Shown piece after piece: positions 17,491 to 26,213 of a DNA stretch of 64,000 bases; positions within the stretch are counted from its first letter, which is position 1; the number at the start of each line of letters is the position of its first letter. The notes beneath the pieces are model-generated. The model saw nothing but the letters and a program-made list of their open reading frames with translations. It was not told the origin of the DNA and ran no database searches. The position numbers were made by a program, and so were the translations under genes. Source of the DNA: Candidatus Zixiibacteriota bacterium (GTDB taxonomy: Bacteria > Zixibacteria > MSB-5A5 > GN15 > FEB-12); the NCBI GenBank assembly GCA_040753875.1, contig JBFMDV010000020.1, positions 48,712-112,711 of the forward strand. Direction: 5' to 3'.

Positions 17491-18141
17491 TCATTTAGGG
17501 GCAAGAACTCTATCCTGTTTCATCTTCACCACCACCTTCCCACCCATAGACCGAACGACCGTGGTGAAGTTGGCAAAGGCATTTCCACCGGTATTCCCGG
17601 TTGCGTACCAGCACATCTTTCCAGAGGACACATCGTACAACTCAGCCGAAAACGTAGCCCAAGGCTTGTCCACCGTGTAACCGCCAGAAGTGGTCGTTCG
17701 TGTTCGAGCACTGAATCTGTAGCCCCCGGTATAGTCAGGAGTAACACTTCCGTCTGTTTTGCTTGTGGTCGATTGGGGGATATATGACTCCGAAGTGCCT
17801 GCCGTGCCCGGGCAAACAAGCAGTAAAGCGTCAACACCCAGACTGTCAAAGAGATGAGCGTACTCAGCGTCCGAGAGCGCCTGACCAGGAAAGATCGCTT
17901 CGTGTGCCAGCACGCAGTCAACACCGTTGACAGAAAGCTCTTCTCGGATCTTTTCTTCGCATGCTTCCTGCAAACCTAAGTCCGCGAAGAGAGCATCGAC
18001 GAATAGAACGCGAAAGTGCTTGCCGGCAGACTCTGGACTGACGCGTGAGTGTATTGATGTGTGCGCCATGCAGCCGAGAATCAGCGGCACTGCTGCCACG
18101 ACGATTGTCAGGCCAGTCAGTCGAACTTGATGCTTCACCAT
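17491..18141 (-). CDS. Putative lipoprotein of unknown function
   Basis: A 216-residue protein with an N-terminal hydrophobic segment ending ILGC, a lipobox with the cysteine at residue 24. The mature part begins with a Ser/His-rich linker, then a mixed alpha/beta stretch (FRVLFVDALFADLG, VDALLLVCPGT), a Thr/Ser/Gly-rich insert (about 120-155) and beta strands. The pattern resembles outer-membrane lipoproteins that share a nucleotide-like fold, but no family is recognised. The next gene downstream on this strand is the HNH protein, 90 bases away. Confidence 0.6.
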   Translation of the reverse strand: MVKHQVRLTGLTIVVAAVPLILGCMAHTSIHSRVSPESAGKHFRVLFVDALFADLGLQEACEEKIREELSVNGVDCVLAHEAIFPGQALSDAEYAHLFDSLGVDALLLVCPGTAGTSESYIPQSTTSKTDGSVTPDYTGGYRFSARTRTTTSGGYTVDKPWATFSAELYDVSSGKMCWYATGNTGGNAFANFTTVVRSMGGKVVVKMKQDRVLAPK

Positions 18142-18208
18142 CGGACCTCCCGAGTCATTGCCCAGCTACGGCAATATGGCGATGAGCACAGAATTGTCAA
18201 GGGCCTCT

Positions 18209-19675
18209 CTACTTTTTCACCGCCACCGGCTCGGCAATCTCCTCCGTTATCCCCGCCAACCGGCGGGCGATGGCCACTTTGTCTTCCAACTTCGCATTAG
18301 CGCGGATCACTAACTTGGCGCCATCGGGGGAACCACCACCGTGCATGCAGCCCGGGACACCGGAGCCGATCGTGCACCACTCCACCAATCGCGCCGCCCG
18401 GGCACGCGACTCGGCTGAGGCTTTTGCTTTCATGTACTTCTTGATAAGGTGGCCGTATTTCTTGGACTGGAAGTCCTTGTATGATGGCATGCAGCCGGTC
18501 TCGGCGATCCCCCCCGCAATATCCTGCGCCAGCACGCTGGTCTGGTACGGCAGCGTCGCTACATGCACCTTGTTCACGTTCGACAAAAGCGGATCGCAAA
18601 GCCAGGCGCCGGAGGGGTGTTTCTTGCCGCGGGCGGCGGCGGCGATCCCCATGCCGTAGGTGGTTTCGTTGTTAATGTACATCTGCGTCAGCTTCTCGTT
18701 GAACACCTTCGCCGAGAGACCGTTGGCGCGGGCGGTGAGTATGGCCGAGCCAATCTTAATATCCCCCTGCCCCGCCACGCAGCCACCGATCGCGGAGCGG
18801 TACGGCATGATGAAGTAGCCGACGGTCGACAGCGTATACTTGGTCTCGCCGCACATGAAGACGCGTTCGTTGGGGATGAAGACATCTTCGAAAAACAGGA
18901 ACGCCTGCGTAATGCCTCCCTCGGTGACCGGATTATCGAACCCCTCTTCCTCATCGCGCGTGTCGTTGGGATGGCGGGTTTCGACAATGGTGAGCCCCTC
19001 GATATCACGCGGGATGACGAACGACAACGCGAACTCCGCCTCATCCTCTTTGTAGCCGGTGCCGGGGATGACGAAAATCTCGTTGGCGGCGGCGATGCCG
19101 CAGATCATCAGCTTGGCGCCCCGCACGACCATGCCGTCTTTGCGCTTCTCGACCAGATGCAGGAAAACATCTTTGTCATCCTGCTGCGAAGCAGATTTGG
19201 AGCGATCTCCCTTGGCGTCGGTGAGCGCGCCGGAGATGGTGATATCGCGGGCCTGGGCGTCCTTGAGCCATTTCAGGAAGCGCTGGTGGTAGTCGGTCTT
19301 CAGGTCGCGGTCCATCTCCCAGGTGGTGATGAACATGGCGTTAAGAGCGGACCAACCGGCGCACCGTCCGCCGGTGCAGGTGCCGGTGAGATGGAACATC
19401 ATCCGCTTCATGTCGGAGTTGGCGTACATGTCCTCCGGGGACTGTATGATCGACAGATAGCGGCTGATCGGCTCGCCAGTGAGATGTGACGTGGTAGTTA
19501 GCGACGGCCGGAGCTTCTCATCAAACGCCGCTTTGTATGTCCAGGCGTGCCCTTCTACTGTCCGTATGGTGGACGGGTGCGTGGTGACATCGGTGATCAG
19601 TTGATCGTACTTGTGAATGTTTGGCCGCATTTTGCGAAGCGACTCGAGATACTGCTCATATGTTTTGATGGCCAT
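18209..19675 (-). CDS. 4-hydroxybutyryl-CoA dehydratase / 4-HPA 3-hydroxylase family protein, divergent
   Basis: A 488-residue protein of the HpaB/AbfD flavoprotein family. The N-terminus (YEQYLESLRKMRPNI), the GALTDAKGDRS block, VVRGAKLMICG, FIPNERVFMCGE and the end MHGGGSPDGAKLV all fit. AbfD proper holds a 4Fe-4S cluster by Cys-x3-Cys, His and Cys. Here the first pair is C100-x4-C105 and the segment aligned by eye with the His reads YRSAIGGC, Tyr in place of His, with the last Cys kept. A canonical AbfD cluster is therefore doubtful. The substrate is probably an acyl-CoA or aromatic; unknown. An AGGAGC site precedes the ATG. Confidence 0.75.
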   Translation of the reverse strand: MAIKTYEQYLESLRKMRPNIHKYDQLITDVTTHPSTIRTVEGHAWTYKAAFDEKLRPSLTTTSHLTGEPISRYLSIIQSPEDMYANSDMKRMMFHLTGTCTGGRCAGWSALNAMFITTWEMDRDLKTDYHQRFLKWLKDAQARDITISGALTDAKGDRSKSASQQDDKDVFLHLVEKRKDGMVVRGAKLMICGIAAANEIFVIPGTGYKEDEAEFALSFVIPRDIEGLTIVETRHPNDTRDEEEGFDNPVTEGGITQAFLFFEDVFIPNERVFMCGETKYTLSTVGYFIMPYRSAIGGCVAGQGDIKIGSAILTARANGLSAKVFNEKLTQMYINNETTYGMGIAAAARGKKHPSGAWLCDPLLSNVNKVHVATLPYQTSVLAQDIAGGIAETGCMPSYKDFQSKKYGHLIKKYMKAKASAESRARAARLVEWCTIGSGVPGCMHGGGSPDGAKLVIRANAKLEDKVAIARRLAGITEEIAEPVAVKK

Positions 19676-19790
19676 ACTTTGCTCCTATAGGAAGTGTCGT
19701 CATCGTACTTTCAAATATAACCTCAGGTCACAAATCAACAAGACGAATCCCTCCACTATATGTCGAGACCTTGGAACTCCACATTTATTC

Positions 19791-19820
19791 TTGACACATT
19801 CGTATGGAATTACTTATATT
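19791..19820 (+). promoter_or_regulatory. Sigma-70-type promoter of the LVIVD dockerin gene
   Basis: TTGACA (19791-19796), 18 bases, TATATT (19815-19820). Transcription would start near 19827, about 73 bases before the ATG at 19900. Confidence 0.65.
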
Positions 19821-19899
19821 GACTCTGGTATCCTTACAACATAGCCGAATTTCACATCAATGGCAGCCGCATGTAGTGCGCTTTGCCTCAGGAGGTTGT

Positions 19900-22149
19900 A
19901 TGGGTTCTTCCTCACGTTTTGCACCGAGAGTGCTGACTGTAGCGGTGACTCTCACTTTAGTCATCTTGTCCTCATCAATTCTGGCGGGAGACTCCCAGTT
20001 ACGAGCAGTACCGGTCAATCCCTTCGAGCAAATGTTGCAAAAAGAAGCGGCCTTCTTTGGCGCCCCGGGAGACTCGCGGCAAACGCCGGCCCAGCCGATG
20101 CGGGTTCAGCTAACTGAGATTGGCTCGATTTGGATGTCGTACACCCAGGTGAGCGATGTCGTCGTTGACGGCAACTATGCCTACGCTGTCGGCGCAACAC
20201 CCGGTTTCATGGTGTTCAACGTCTCCAATCCTATGTCGCCTCAGCGGATTGTGTGGTTAAGAAGCACGACGGAGTTTTCCTATGGTGGTCAACTGCTAAA
20301 GGCTGGTTCGTTGCTCTATGTAATCGGCGGAACTGCTCAGGTTCAGATCATGGATGTGAGCAACCCGCTGAATCCGGTGCCGGTGGGGACGTTCACGCCA
20401 CCCAGCGGCCACCAGTACCAGTCCGTGACCGGTGCTGCCATAGACGGCCAATACCTTTATGTGGCGGTGCGTTGGTGGGACAGCGGGCTGGAAGATCATG
20501 GTGATCTGCTGATCGTTGACGTCTCAAACCCCGCGGTACCAGTCTTGGTGGGATCTCTCACTGGAGTGGGAATGACCTACGCACTCGCTACAGCCGGGGA
20601 CTACGTGTTGATTGGCAAGATGTCATATTATCAGACGTCCACAGACGCGTTAGTGATCGTCAACGTAAGCAGTCCGACGAGCCCGTATGTGGTCGGCGCG
20701 CTGCCGACGAGCACCACTGACACATCGGGTTCGGTCTATGATATCGAAGTCGTAGGAGATCGTGCTTACCTTGTCATACTCAATCGCGGGCTCGCAGTTG
20801 TAGACATAACTGACCCGTCGGCCCCGGCCTTCGTCAATGTCCTCAGCAGCGAGTACGGCGGGTTCAAACTGGACATGGCGGGCACAATGTTGTACATGAC
20901 GAAAATCGCCAGTGGAGCGGCAATCAGTGCGCTGGATATCAGCAATCCCGATTCACCTACGCGCCTTGGCGAAATCACAGCAGCCGGCTCCTTCTGGCGC
21001 TTGGACATACAAGGGAGCCATCTGTTTGTTGCCTCAGCTGAAGACGGTCTGCGGGTCGTCGATGTGTCAATCCCCAGTGCTATGTCCATTGTTGGGCAAT
21101 GGTCGACAGGGGGAGAACCGGTCGCAGTGGCGGTTTCCGGAAACCACGCGTACCTCGCGAATGGCCATTACGGACTATCTGTTCTCGACATCACCAACCC
21201 TGCCGAGCCCGACACGGTCGGCAAGTATTCGGTGACGGGCACTGCTAACGATATTGAGGTTGTCGGGAGTATGGTATATGTGGCCGATTACCTGAGTTTG
21301 TACGCGTTCGATGTATCAAATCCAGCTGCTCCGACTGCAACGTGGGCCAACAGCACGGATGGAGACCCCATGCGCCTCGCGGTGTCGGGGAACTACCTGT
21401 ATTCGGCCACCCTCTATGGAGGCCTATACGTATACGATATCTCGGTTCCTCAGATTCCAGTTCGCGTGGGTAGGTTGAACACGCTTGGAGAGACTTATGA
21501 CATAGCCGTTCAGGGCAGTACTGCATATGTGGCCGACTACACCAACGGCTTGCTTATCCTCGATATAACCTATCCCGAGTCCCCTGCAATCTTGGGACGG
21601 TACATAGTCCCTCAGGATGATTGGGTGAACCGCGTGACGGTCAGCGGTCACCATGCTTTTGTCGCAGACTACAATGCCGGACTGATCGTTCTCGATGTGT
21701 CGATCCCGGATCATCCTGCACTGGTGACCAGCCTGCCGCTCTATAATGTCAACGACCTCATGGTGTCAGGCGATCTGCTGTATGTCGCGCAGTTTCAGAA
21801 CCTGCAGGTGTTTGACATCTCTAACCCCGCCTCGCCGGTCCTGGTGGGACTCCGGCAGGCAGAAGCGCGTGGAGTTGACATGGAATCGGGAATGCTGTTC
21901 ACGGCAGGTTTTCCCGGGCTCTCAGTTCTGTCGGTCTCGGATTACTTCTGCGGCGACGTGGACAACAGCCTTGCGGTGCCGGATATCGGAGACCTGACTT
22001 ATCTGGTTGATTATCTGTTCCAGAGCGGACCGCCCCCATCGAATCCAAGCGCCGGCAATGTCGACGGAATTGGATCGACCGACATCTCCGATCTGACGGT
22101 ATTCGTCGATTATCTGTTCTTTGGGCAGGGGACGCTGAACTGTCAGTAG
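19900..22149 (+). CDS. Secreted LVIVD beta-propeller protein with C-terminal dockerin pair
   Basis: A 749-residue protein starting at the ATG 3-4 bases after GGAGG (19891-19895); the frame is open further upstream but without a site. It has a signal peptide to about residue 31. Residues 65-680 contain some dozen repeats of about 42 residues of the form Y-V-A-D-x-x-x-G-L-x-I-L-D-I-S-N-P-x-x-P, the LVIVD motif of beta-propellers seen on bacterial surfaces. The last 65 residues are a dockerin-like pair (CGDVDNSLAVPDIGDL, NVDGIGSTDISDL) ending in Cys-Gln. It is probably an extracellular or cell-surface protein; the ligand is unknown. Confidence 0.82.
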   Translation: MGSSSRFAPRVLTVAVTLTLVILSSSILAGDSQLRAVPVNPFEQMLQKEAAFFGAPGDSRQTPAQPMRVQLTEIGSIWMSYTQVSDVVVDGNYAYAVGATPGFMVFNVSNPMSPQRIVWLRSTTEFSYGGQLLKAGSLLYVIGGTAQVQIMDVSNPLNPVPVGTFTPPSGHQYQSVTGAAIDGQYLYVAVRWWDSGLEDHGDLLIVDVSNPAVPVLVGSLTGVGMTYALATAGDYVLIGKMSYYQTSTDALVIVNVSSPTSPYVVGALPTSTTDTSGSVYDIEVVGDRAYLVILNRGLAVVDITDPSAPAFVNVLSSEYGGFKLDMAGTMLYMTKIASGAAISALDISNPDSPTRLGEITAAGSFWRLDIQGSHLFVASAEDGLRVVDVSIPSAMSIVGQWSTGGEPVAVAVSGNHAYLANGHYGLSVLDITNPAEPDTVGKYSVTGTANDIEVVGSMVYVADYLSLYAFDVSNPAAPTATWANSTDGDPMRLAVSGNYLYSATLYGGLYVYDISVPQIPVRVGRLNTLGETYDIAVQGSTAYVADYTNGLLILDITYPESPAILGRYIVPQDDWVNRVTVSGHHAFVADYNAGLIVLDVSIPDHPALVTSLPLYNVNDLMVSGDLLYVAQFQNLQVFDISNPASPVLVGLRQAEARGVDMESGMLFTAGFPGLSVLSVSDYFCGDVDNSLAVPDIGDLTYLVDYLFQSGPPPSNPSAGNVDGIGSTDISDLTVFVDYLFFGQGTLNCQ

Positions 22150-22180
22150 CAATCGGGGCACGAGACATCATTTTGAATCG

Positions 22181-22220
22181 AAGGCCGTCGGGGCAATCAC
22201 CCGGCGGCCTCTTTAATTTT
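22181..22220 (+). terminator. Intrinsic terminator after the LVIVD gene
   Basis: AGGCCGTCGGG and CCCGGCGGCCT form an 11-bp stem with one mismatch, followed by CTTTAATTTT. It sits about 30 bases after the stop. Confidence 0.8.
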
Positions 22221-22253
22221 GAGCGGTAATATCCCCGATGCGGGCGATATCAA

Positions 22254-24005
22254 TCAGCCGAGCCGCTTGATAATAATCATGGTCAGATCATCGAAGACGT
22301 GTGTCGGCGAAGCGAACGATGTAACCGCCTCGTAAATGGCATCGGCCATGAGTTGCGCGCTCTTGTGACGATTCGCCTTGATCACGTCCACGAGTCGACT
22401 CGTACCAAACTCCGCTCCCCCCTCGCTGAACGCCTCGGTGACGCCGTCGGTATAGAACACAAGCACGTCACCAGGCTGAATAACAATGGCGCGCTCCTCG
22501 TAAACACTTTCTGACGAGACTCCGAGAATTGGTCCCCCCTCCCTGAGTTCCTCCACCTCGCCGATAGCCCGAAGCACAAAGGGTGGGTTGTGTCCGCAGT
22601 TGGAGAAGGTGAAAATGTGGTTGCGTGAATCGAGCACACCATAGACTGCGGTTACATAATTGCCGGATTCCAGCGATTCGAACAAAAGGGAATTAACCTT
22701 CTGGCAGATGGTCCGAATGGAATAGTTGTTGCGTATCTCGGCGATCAGAGAAGCACGAAACGATGCCATAATAAGGGCTGCGGGAATCCCTTTGCCGGAG
22801 ACATCGCCGATAGCAATCCCAGTATGATTGGTCACGATACGGATGAAATCATAATAGTCTCCGCCTACCTCGCCCGATGGCACATTGCGCCCGGCGATGT
22901 CGTACCCCTTCACCCACGCCTGCGGGTCCGCCTGCGGCAGAAAACTCCGCTGTATCTCACGGGCGATATTCAACTGCTCCTCAAGACGCTTGCCGGCCAA
23001 GCTGCTCTCATGCAGGCGCGCTCGTTCTATCGATATGGCCGCTTGCGAAGCAAACGCCGATATCAACGCCTGCGCCCGATGGTCGAATACATTAAGTTCG
23101 TTCGATTCAAGATTGATAACCCCAATGAGACGGTCGTCCAATTTTATGGGCACGACAATTTCGCTTTTCGTGCCCGGATTAGCATCCACATATCGGTTGT
23201 CTTTGGATACATCGGACACGATTACAGTCTCCCCCGTATTCGCAACATGACCAACCAGACCGTGGCCAATCTTGAGTTGTAAGCGATCATCGTACCCCTC
23301 CGGATACCCCACCGAATAAATCGATTTTATTTCATTGACGGCCGGGTCCAGAAGAAACACACCGCCCACTTGGTAAGCCACCACGCGCTTAAGTGACGCC
23401 ATGATCTCGCGGAGTACTTCATTCAGATCAAGCGACCCAGACAACTTTTTACCGACTTGATAGAGAAGGTCTTTTTCAAGGGCTTCGCGTTTGATGTCGC
23501 GATACAAGTGCGCGTTGTCGATCGCCACCGCGATCTGATTATTCAAACCGGTGAGGATGTCCAGGTCGGCGGCCGTAAACGGACCATCCGCTTTGTTGAT
23601 GGCTTCCACCACGCCGATCATCTGCCCTTTGCCAATCAGCGGGACGGAAATGATGGAGCGCGCCTCGATCCCGGCGATCTTGCTGATAAACGGCTCCACG
23701 CGTGGGTCGTGCGGATCATTGAGGATAATTGGCTCTCGGTATTTGGCTACCCATCCCACAACACCCTGTCCCAGGTCGAGATAGAACACCTGCATCTGGC
23801 CGTCACGGCCATGCATGAACCGCACTTTCATATCGGTGCGGTCATGGTCCACGCGAAAGACCAGCGCAGCCTCGCTGTTGACTGCCTTCAGCACCAAGCG
23901 AAGAACCAGCTCGATCAATTCTTCATATTCCAGCGTGGAATTGAATACACGAGCTGCTTCCAGAAGCAGCTTTTCGGTACGCGTATGCACTATGGAGTCA
24001 GACAT
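22254..24005 (-). CDS. GAF-GAF-SpoIIE (RsbU-type) serine phosphatase
   Basis: A 583-residue protein with two GAF sensor domains (about 10-170 and 185-340), a short coiled linker (RLEEQLNIAREIQRSFLP) and a C-terminal PP2C-like SpoIIE domain. The latter shows the metal motifs GEVGGDYYDF, IGDVSGKGIPAAL, CGHNPPFVL and FYTDGVTEAF. Such enzymes dephosphorylate anti-sigma-factor antagonists in partner-switching regulation. No antagonist or anti-sigma kinase is in the window, so its target is unknown. No membrane helix is seen. Confidence 0.87.
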   Translation of the reverse strand: MSDSIVHTRTEKLLLEAARVFNSTLEYEELIELVLRLVLKAVNSEAALVFRVDHDRTDMKVRFMHGRDGQMQVFYLDLGQGVVGWVAKYREPIILNDPHDPRVEPFISKIAGIEARSIISVPLIGKGQMIGVVEAINKADGPFTAADLDILTGLNNQIAVAIDNAHLYRDIKREALEKDLLYQVGKKLSGSLDLNEVLREIMASLKRVVAYQVGGVFLLDPAVNEIKSIYSVGYPEGYDDRLQLKIGHGLVGHVANTGETVIVSDVSKDNRYVDANPGTKSEIVVPIKLDDRLIGVINLESNELNVFDHRAQALISAFASQAAISIERARLHESSLAGKRLEEQLNIAREIQRSFLPQADPQAWVKGYDIAGRNVPSGEVGGDYYDFIRIVTNHTGIAIGDVSGKGIPAALIMASFRASLIAEIRNNYSIRTICQKVNSLLFESLESGNYVTAVYGVLDSRNHIFTFSNCGHNPPFVLRAIGEVEELREGGPILGVSSESVYEERAIVIQPGDVLVFYTDGVTEAFSEGGAEFGTSRLVDVIKANRHKSAQLMADAIYEAVTSFASPTHVFDDLTMIIIKRLG

Positions 24006-24278
24006 GGAATGCCTAAGCTAGGTCCGTAAGGGGGATTGTCAACCACATTGTTCATCGGCTCCTGTGAATCAAATCTGTACAAAAAGTGAGACTGTCGACC
24101 CGTTGCGGGACAGACGGTTGACTCTTTTTTTGTTGTATAGAATCGCCGAGTGATTTATCTTCATTACGAGTAACTGTAACTTCCGCCTGCCATCTGGTTG
24201 AACGGTCGACCCCCACTCCTCACGCGGATCGACAACAGGAAAAACGAGTCGGTCTCTCACGTATCTGGAGGATGAAGG

Positions 24279-25883
24279 ATGTTCAAGAAGCAGTTTCAGT
24301 TAACAGTTCTCCTGGTGTTCTGTGCCCTGGGGTCATCATCTGTCCTGGCATCGGACACTGCCTGGACCCGAACATATCCCGGGGCAAGTCAAGCGGCAAG
24401 AAGCATTGCGCGGGACGGAACTGGGAACATCATTATCACCGGTCACGGGCACAGACCCGGGGGATTTGACCTCGACTACACGACGATTAAGTATCTGCCC
24501 AACGGCGATACAGCTTGGCTTCGCTATTATAATTCGCCTGAGAATGTCAACGACTATGCGGTGGCGGTTGGCACCGATGGCGAAGGCAACATCTACGTAA
24601 CAGGTCATAGTGACCCAGGGACAGCATCCCCTGACAAGAAAATCGTGACGGTCAAATATGATGCCATAGGCAATCTGCTCTGGACATCCGAGTATGACCC
24701 GCCATATCCACCTGACAGCAACCGACTGGCCGTGCCGGTGGACATGTTTGTTAATGGTTTCGGATATGCTTACATAGCCGGTCATCAGAGAGGGAAGGGA
24801 ACTGCGGAAGACGCCCTCGTTATCAAGTATTACCCGAGCGGCGACACGGCCTGGGTTCGGTCGTACGGCCGCGTTAACCCTCAGTATTCTCCGTACCACG
24901 ATTCACTCAATGCCATCTGTGTCGATGGATTAGGAAATGTCTACGCTACTGGCTCTACCGGATACACGACCAGTTCCATGATTCTCACTCTTGCATTCAA
25001 CTCAACCGGTAACCAATCGTGGGTAGGCGTGAATGAGATCGTGATGCCGCCGGAGTTCGGAGATGATGTTGGCAACGACATCACAGTCGACAACGGAGGT
25101 AACGCCTATGTGGCGGGGACAGCCGGCAGTTACCCGTTTTCAAACATCGTCACTATCAAGTACCTGCCGAATGGGGATACTGCGTGGGTGCGTCGCTATA
25201 ATGCTCAAGGTGTTGCCGAAATTGGCTACGGTGAACGTATCGCTCTTGATCCGCTCGGGAATGTGGTGGTCGGCTGCTCGGGCGGTCCCAATACGAATAC
25301 CATCGATCTGATCACGCTGAAATACAGCACTGCAGGTGAATTACATTGGTTTACACGAACCGGGAGAGCCATCGGCCAAGACCTTCTATCAGACATGGCA
25401 GTTGCCGCCGACGGCTGGATTTGGATGACCGCAGCAAGCTTCAATGCCGGCACTAACTGGAACTGGCTGACAGTTCGGCTGAACCCGCTCGGTGATCCCA
25501 CTTGGTCGGACTATTATATCGGGCCCGGGCCCATAGAATACGATACTGATATTCCGGCGGCAATCGTTGCAACTGATTCGACTCACGCCTGGGTGACCGG
25601 CCTGAAAACAACCGCAACCATGGGGTCTGAATTCCTGACCATTGCCTATCAACTCGATTGCTGTTACGGAATGACCGGCAATGTCGACGGCGACCCGGAT
25701 GGATTGGTCGATATTTCCGACCTCTCGATCCTGATCGATCACCTGTTTTTCGGATTCGAGCCGCTTCCCTGTTTCGAGGAAGCAGACATCGACAATTCGG
25801 GGGCAATCGACATCAGCGACTTGAGCGCGATTATCGACCATATATTCTTCACAATGGACTTTCTGCCCGAGTGCCCGCGGTAG
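24279..25883 (+). CDS. Secreted SBBP/delta-60-type propeller protein with C-terminal dockerin pair
   Basis: A 534-residue protein with signal peptide (about 1-25). Repeats of about 55 residues run D-x-x-G-N-x-x-V-T-G then TIKYLPNGDTAWVRRYN, matching the SBBP beta-propeller repeat. The C-terminal 75 residues are a dockerin-like pair (GNVDGDPDGLVDISDL and ADIDNSGAIDISDL with DHLFF helices) that starts with Cys-Cys and ends Cys-Pro-Arg. GGAGGATGAAGG precedes the ATG. It is probably surface-exposed or extracellular. Confidence 0.82.
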   Translation: MFKKQFQLTVLLVFCALGSSSVLASDTAWTRTYPGASQAARSIARDGTGNIIITGHGHRPGGFDLDYTTIKYLPNGDTAWLRYYNSPENVNDYAVAVGTDGEGNIYVTGHSDPGTASPDKKIVTVKYDAIGNLLWTSEYDPPYPPDSNRLAVPVDMFVNGFGYAYIAGHQRGKGTAEDALVIKYYPSGDTAWVRSYGRVNPQYSPYHDSLNAICVDGLGNVYATGSTGYTTSSMILTLAFNSTGNQSWVGVNEIVMPPEFGDDVGNDITVDNGGNAYVAGTAGSYPFSNIVTIKYLPNGDTAWVRRYNAQGVAEIGYGERIALDPLGNVVVGCSGGPNTNTIDLITLKYSTAGELHWFTRTGRAIGQDLLSDMAVAADGWIWMTAASFNAGTNWNWLTVRLNPLGDPTWSDYYIGPGPIEYDTDIPAAIVATDSTHAWVTGLKTTATMGSEFLTIAYQLDCCYGMTGNVDGDPDGLVDISDLSILIDHLFFGFEPLPCFEEADIDNSGAIDISDLSAIIDHIFFTMDFLPECPR

Positions 25884-25929
25884 TAGGGTTGGGAGAATTC
25901 GATATTGTCAGACCGACTTGTGAAAGTTG

Positions 25930-25961
25930 TTCGGCAGGAGCCTCCCCCGGCTCCTGCCGAA
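25930..25961. repeat. Perfect 13-bp hairpin with 6-nt loop
   Basis: TTCGGCAGGAGCC and GGCTCCTGCCGAA are perfect complements around TCCCCC. The arm/loop design is that of the REP-like hairpins at 29673-31561, though the arm sequence differs. No T run follows. Confidence 0.7.
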
Positions 25962-25982
25962 TCCATGTTGGTATGGCGCTAT

Positions 25983-26023
25983 GTCAGATTCGGAGCTCGC
26001 CTGGCCTGGGCGAGAAACCTGAC
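25983..26023. repeat. Imperfect palindrome of the GTCGGGTT family
   Basis: Starts GTCAGATTCGGAG and ends GGGCGAGAAACCTGAC, with CTCGCC pairing GGGCGAG in the middle. Its shape matches the element at 4674-4716. Confidence 0.5.
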
Positions 26024-26213
26024 AGGCAGATCATTCTCGGTCCGTTCGAGAATGCCGTGAACCTCCGCCGAATGCCATCCAACGTACTATTGATCTGACC
26101 TCACAAATTTTGGCGAGGTGTCGAAGCAGAGCGCCCGACACCTCACGCGCTATGCCGTCTGCCAACGGGAGGGGGGCAGGCAGAGTGCGGCATGGCACGA
26201 CTCATGGACCTTC

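Larger units (their letters stand above)
25884..26213. other. Intergenic region, 330 bases, with two palindromes
   Basis: Between a plus-strand gene and the end of comM. It holds the hairpin at 25930-25961 and the palindrome at 25983-26023. The remaining bases show no gene. Confidence 0.6.
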
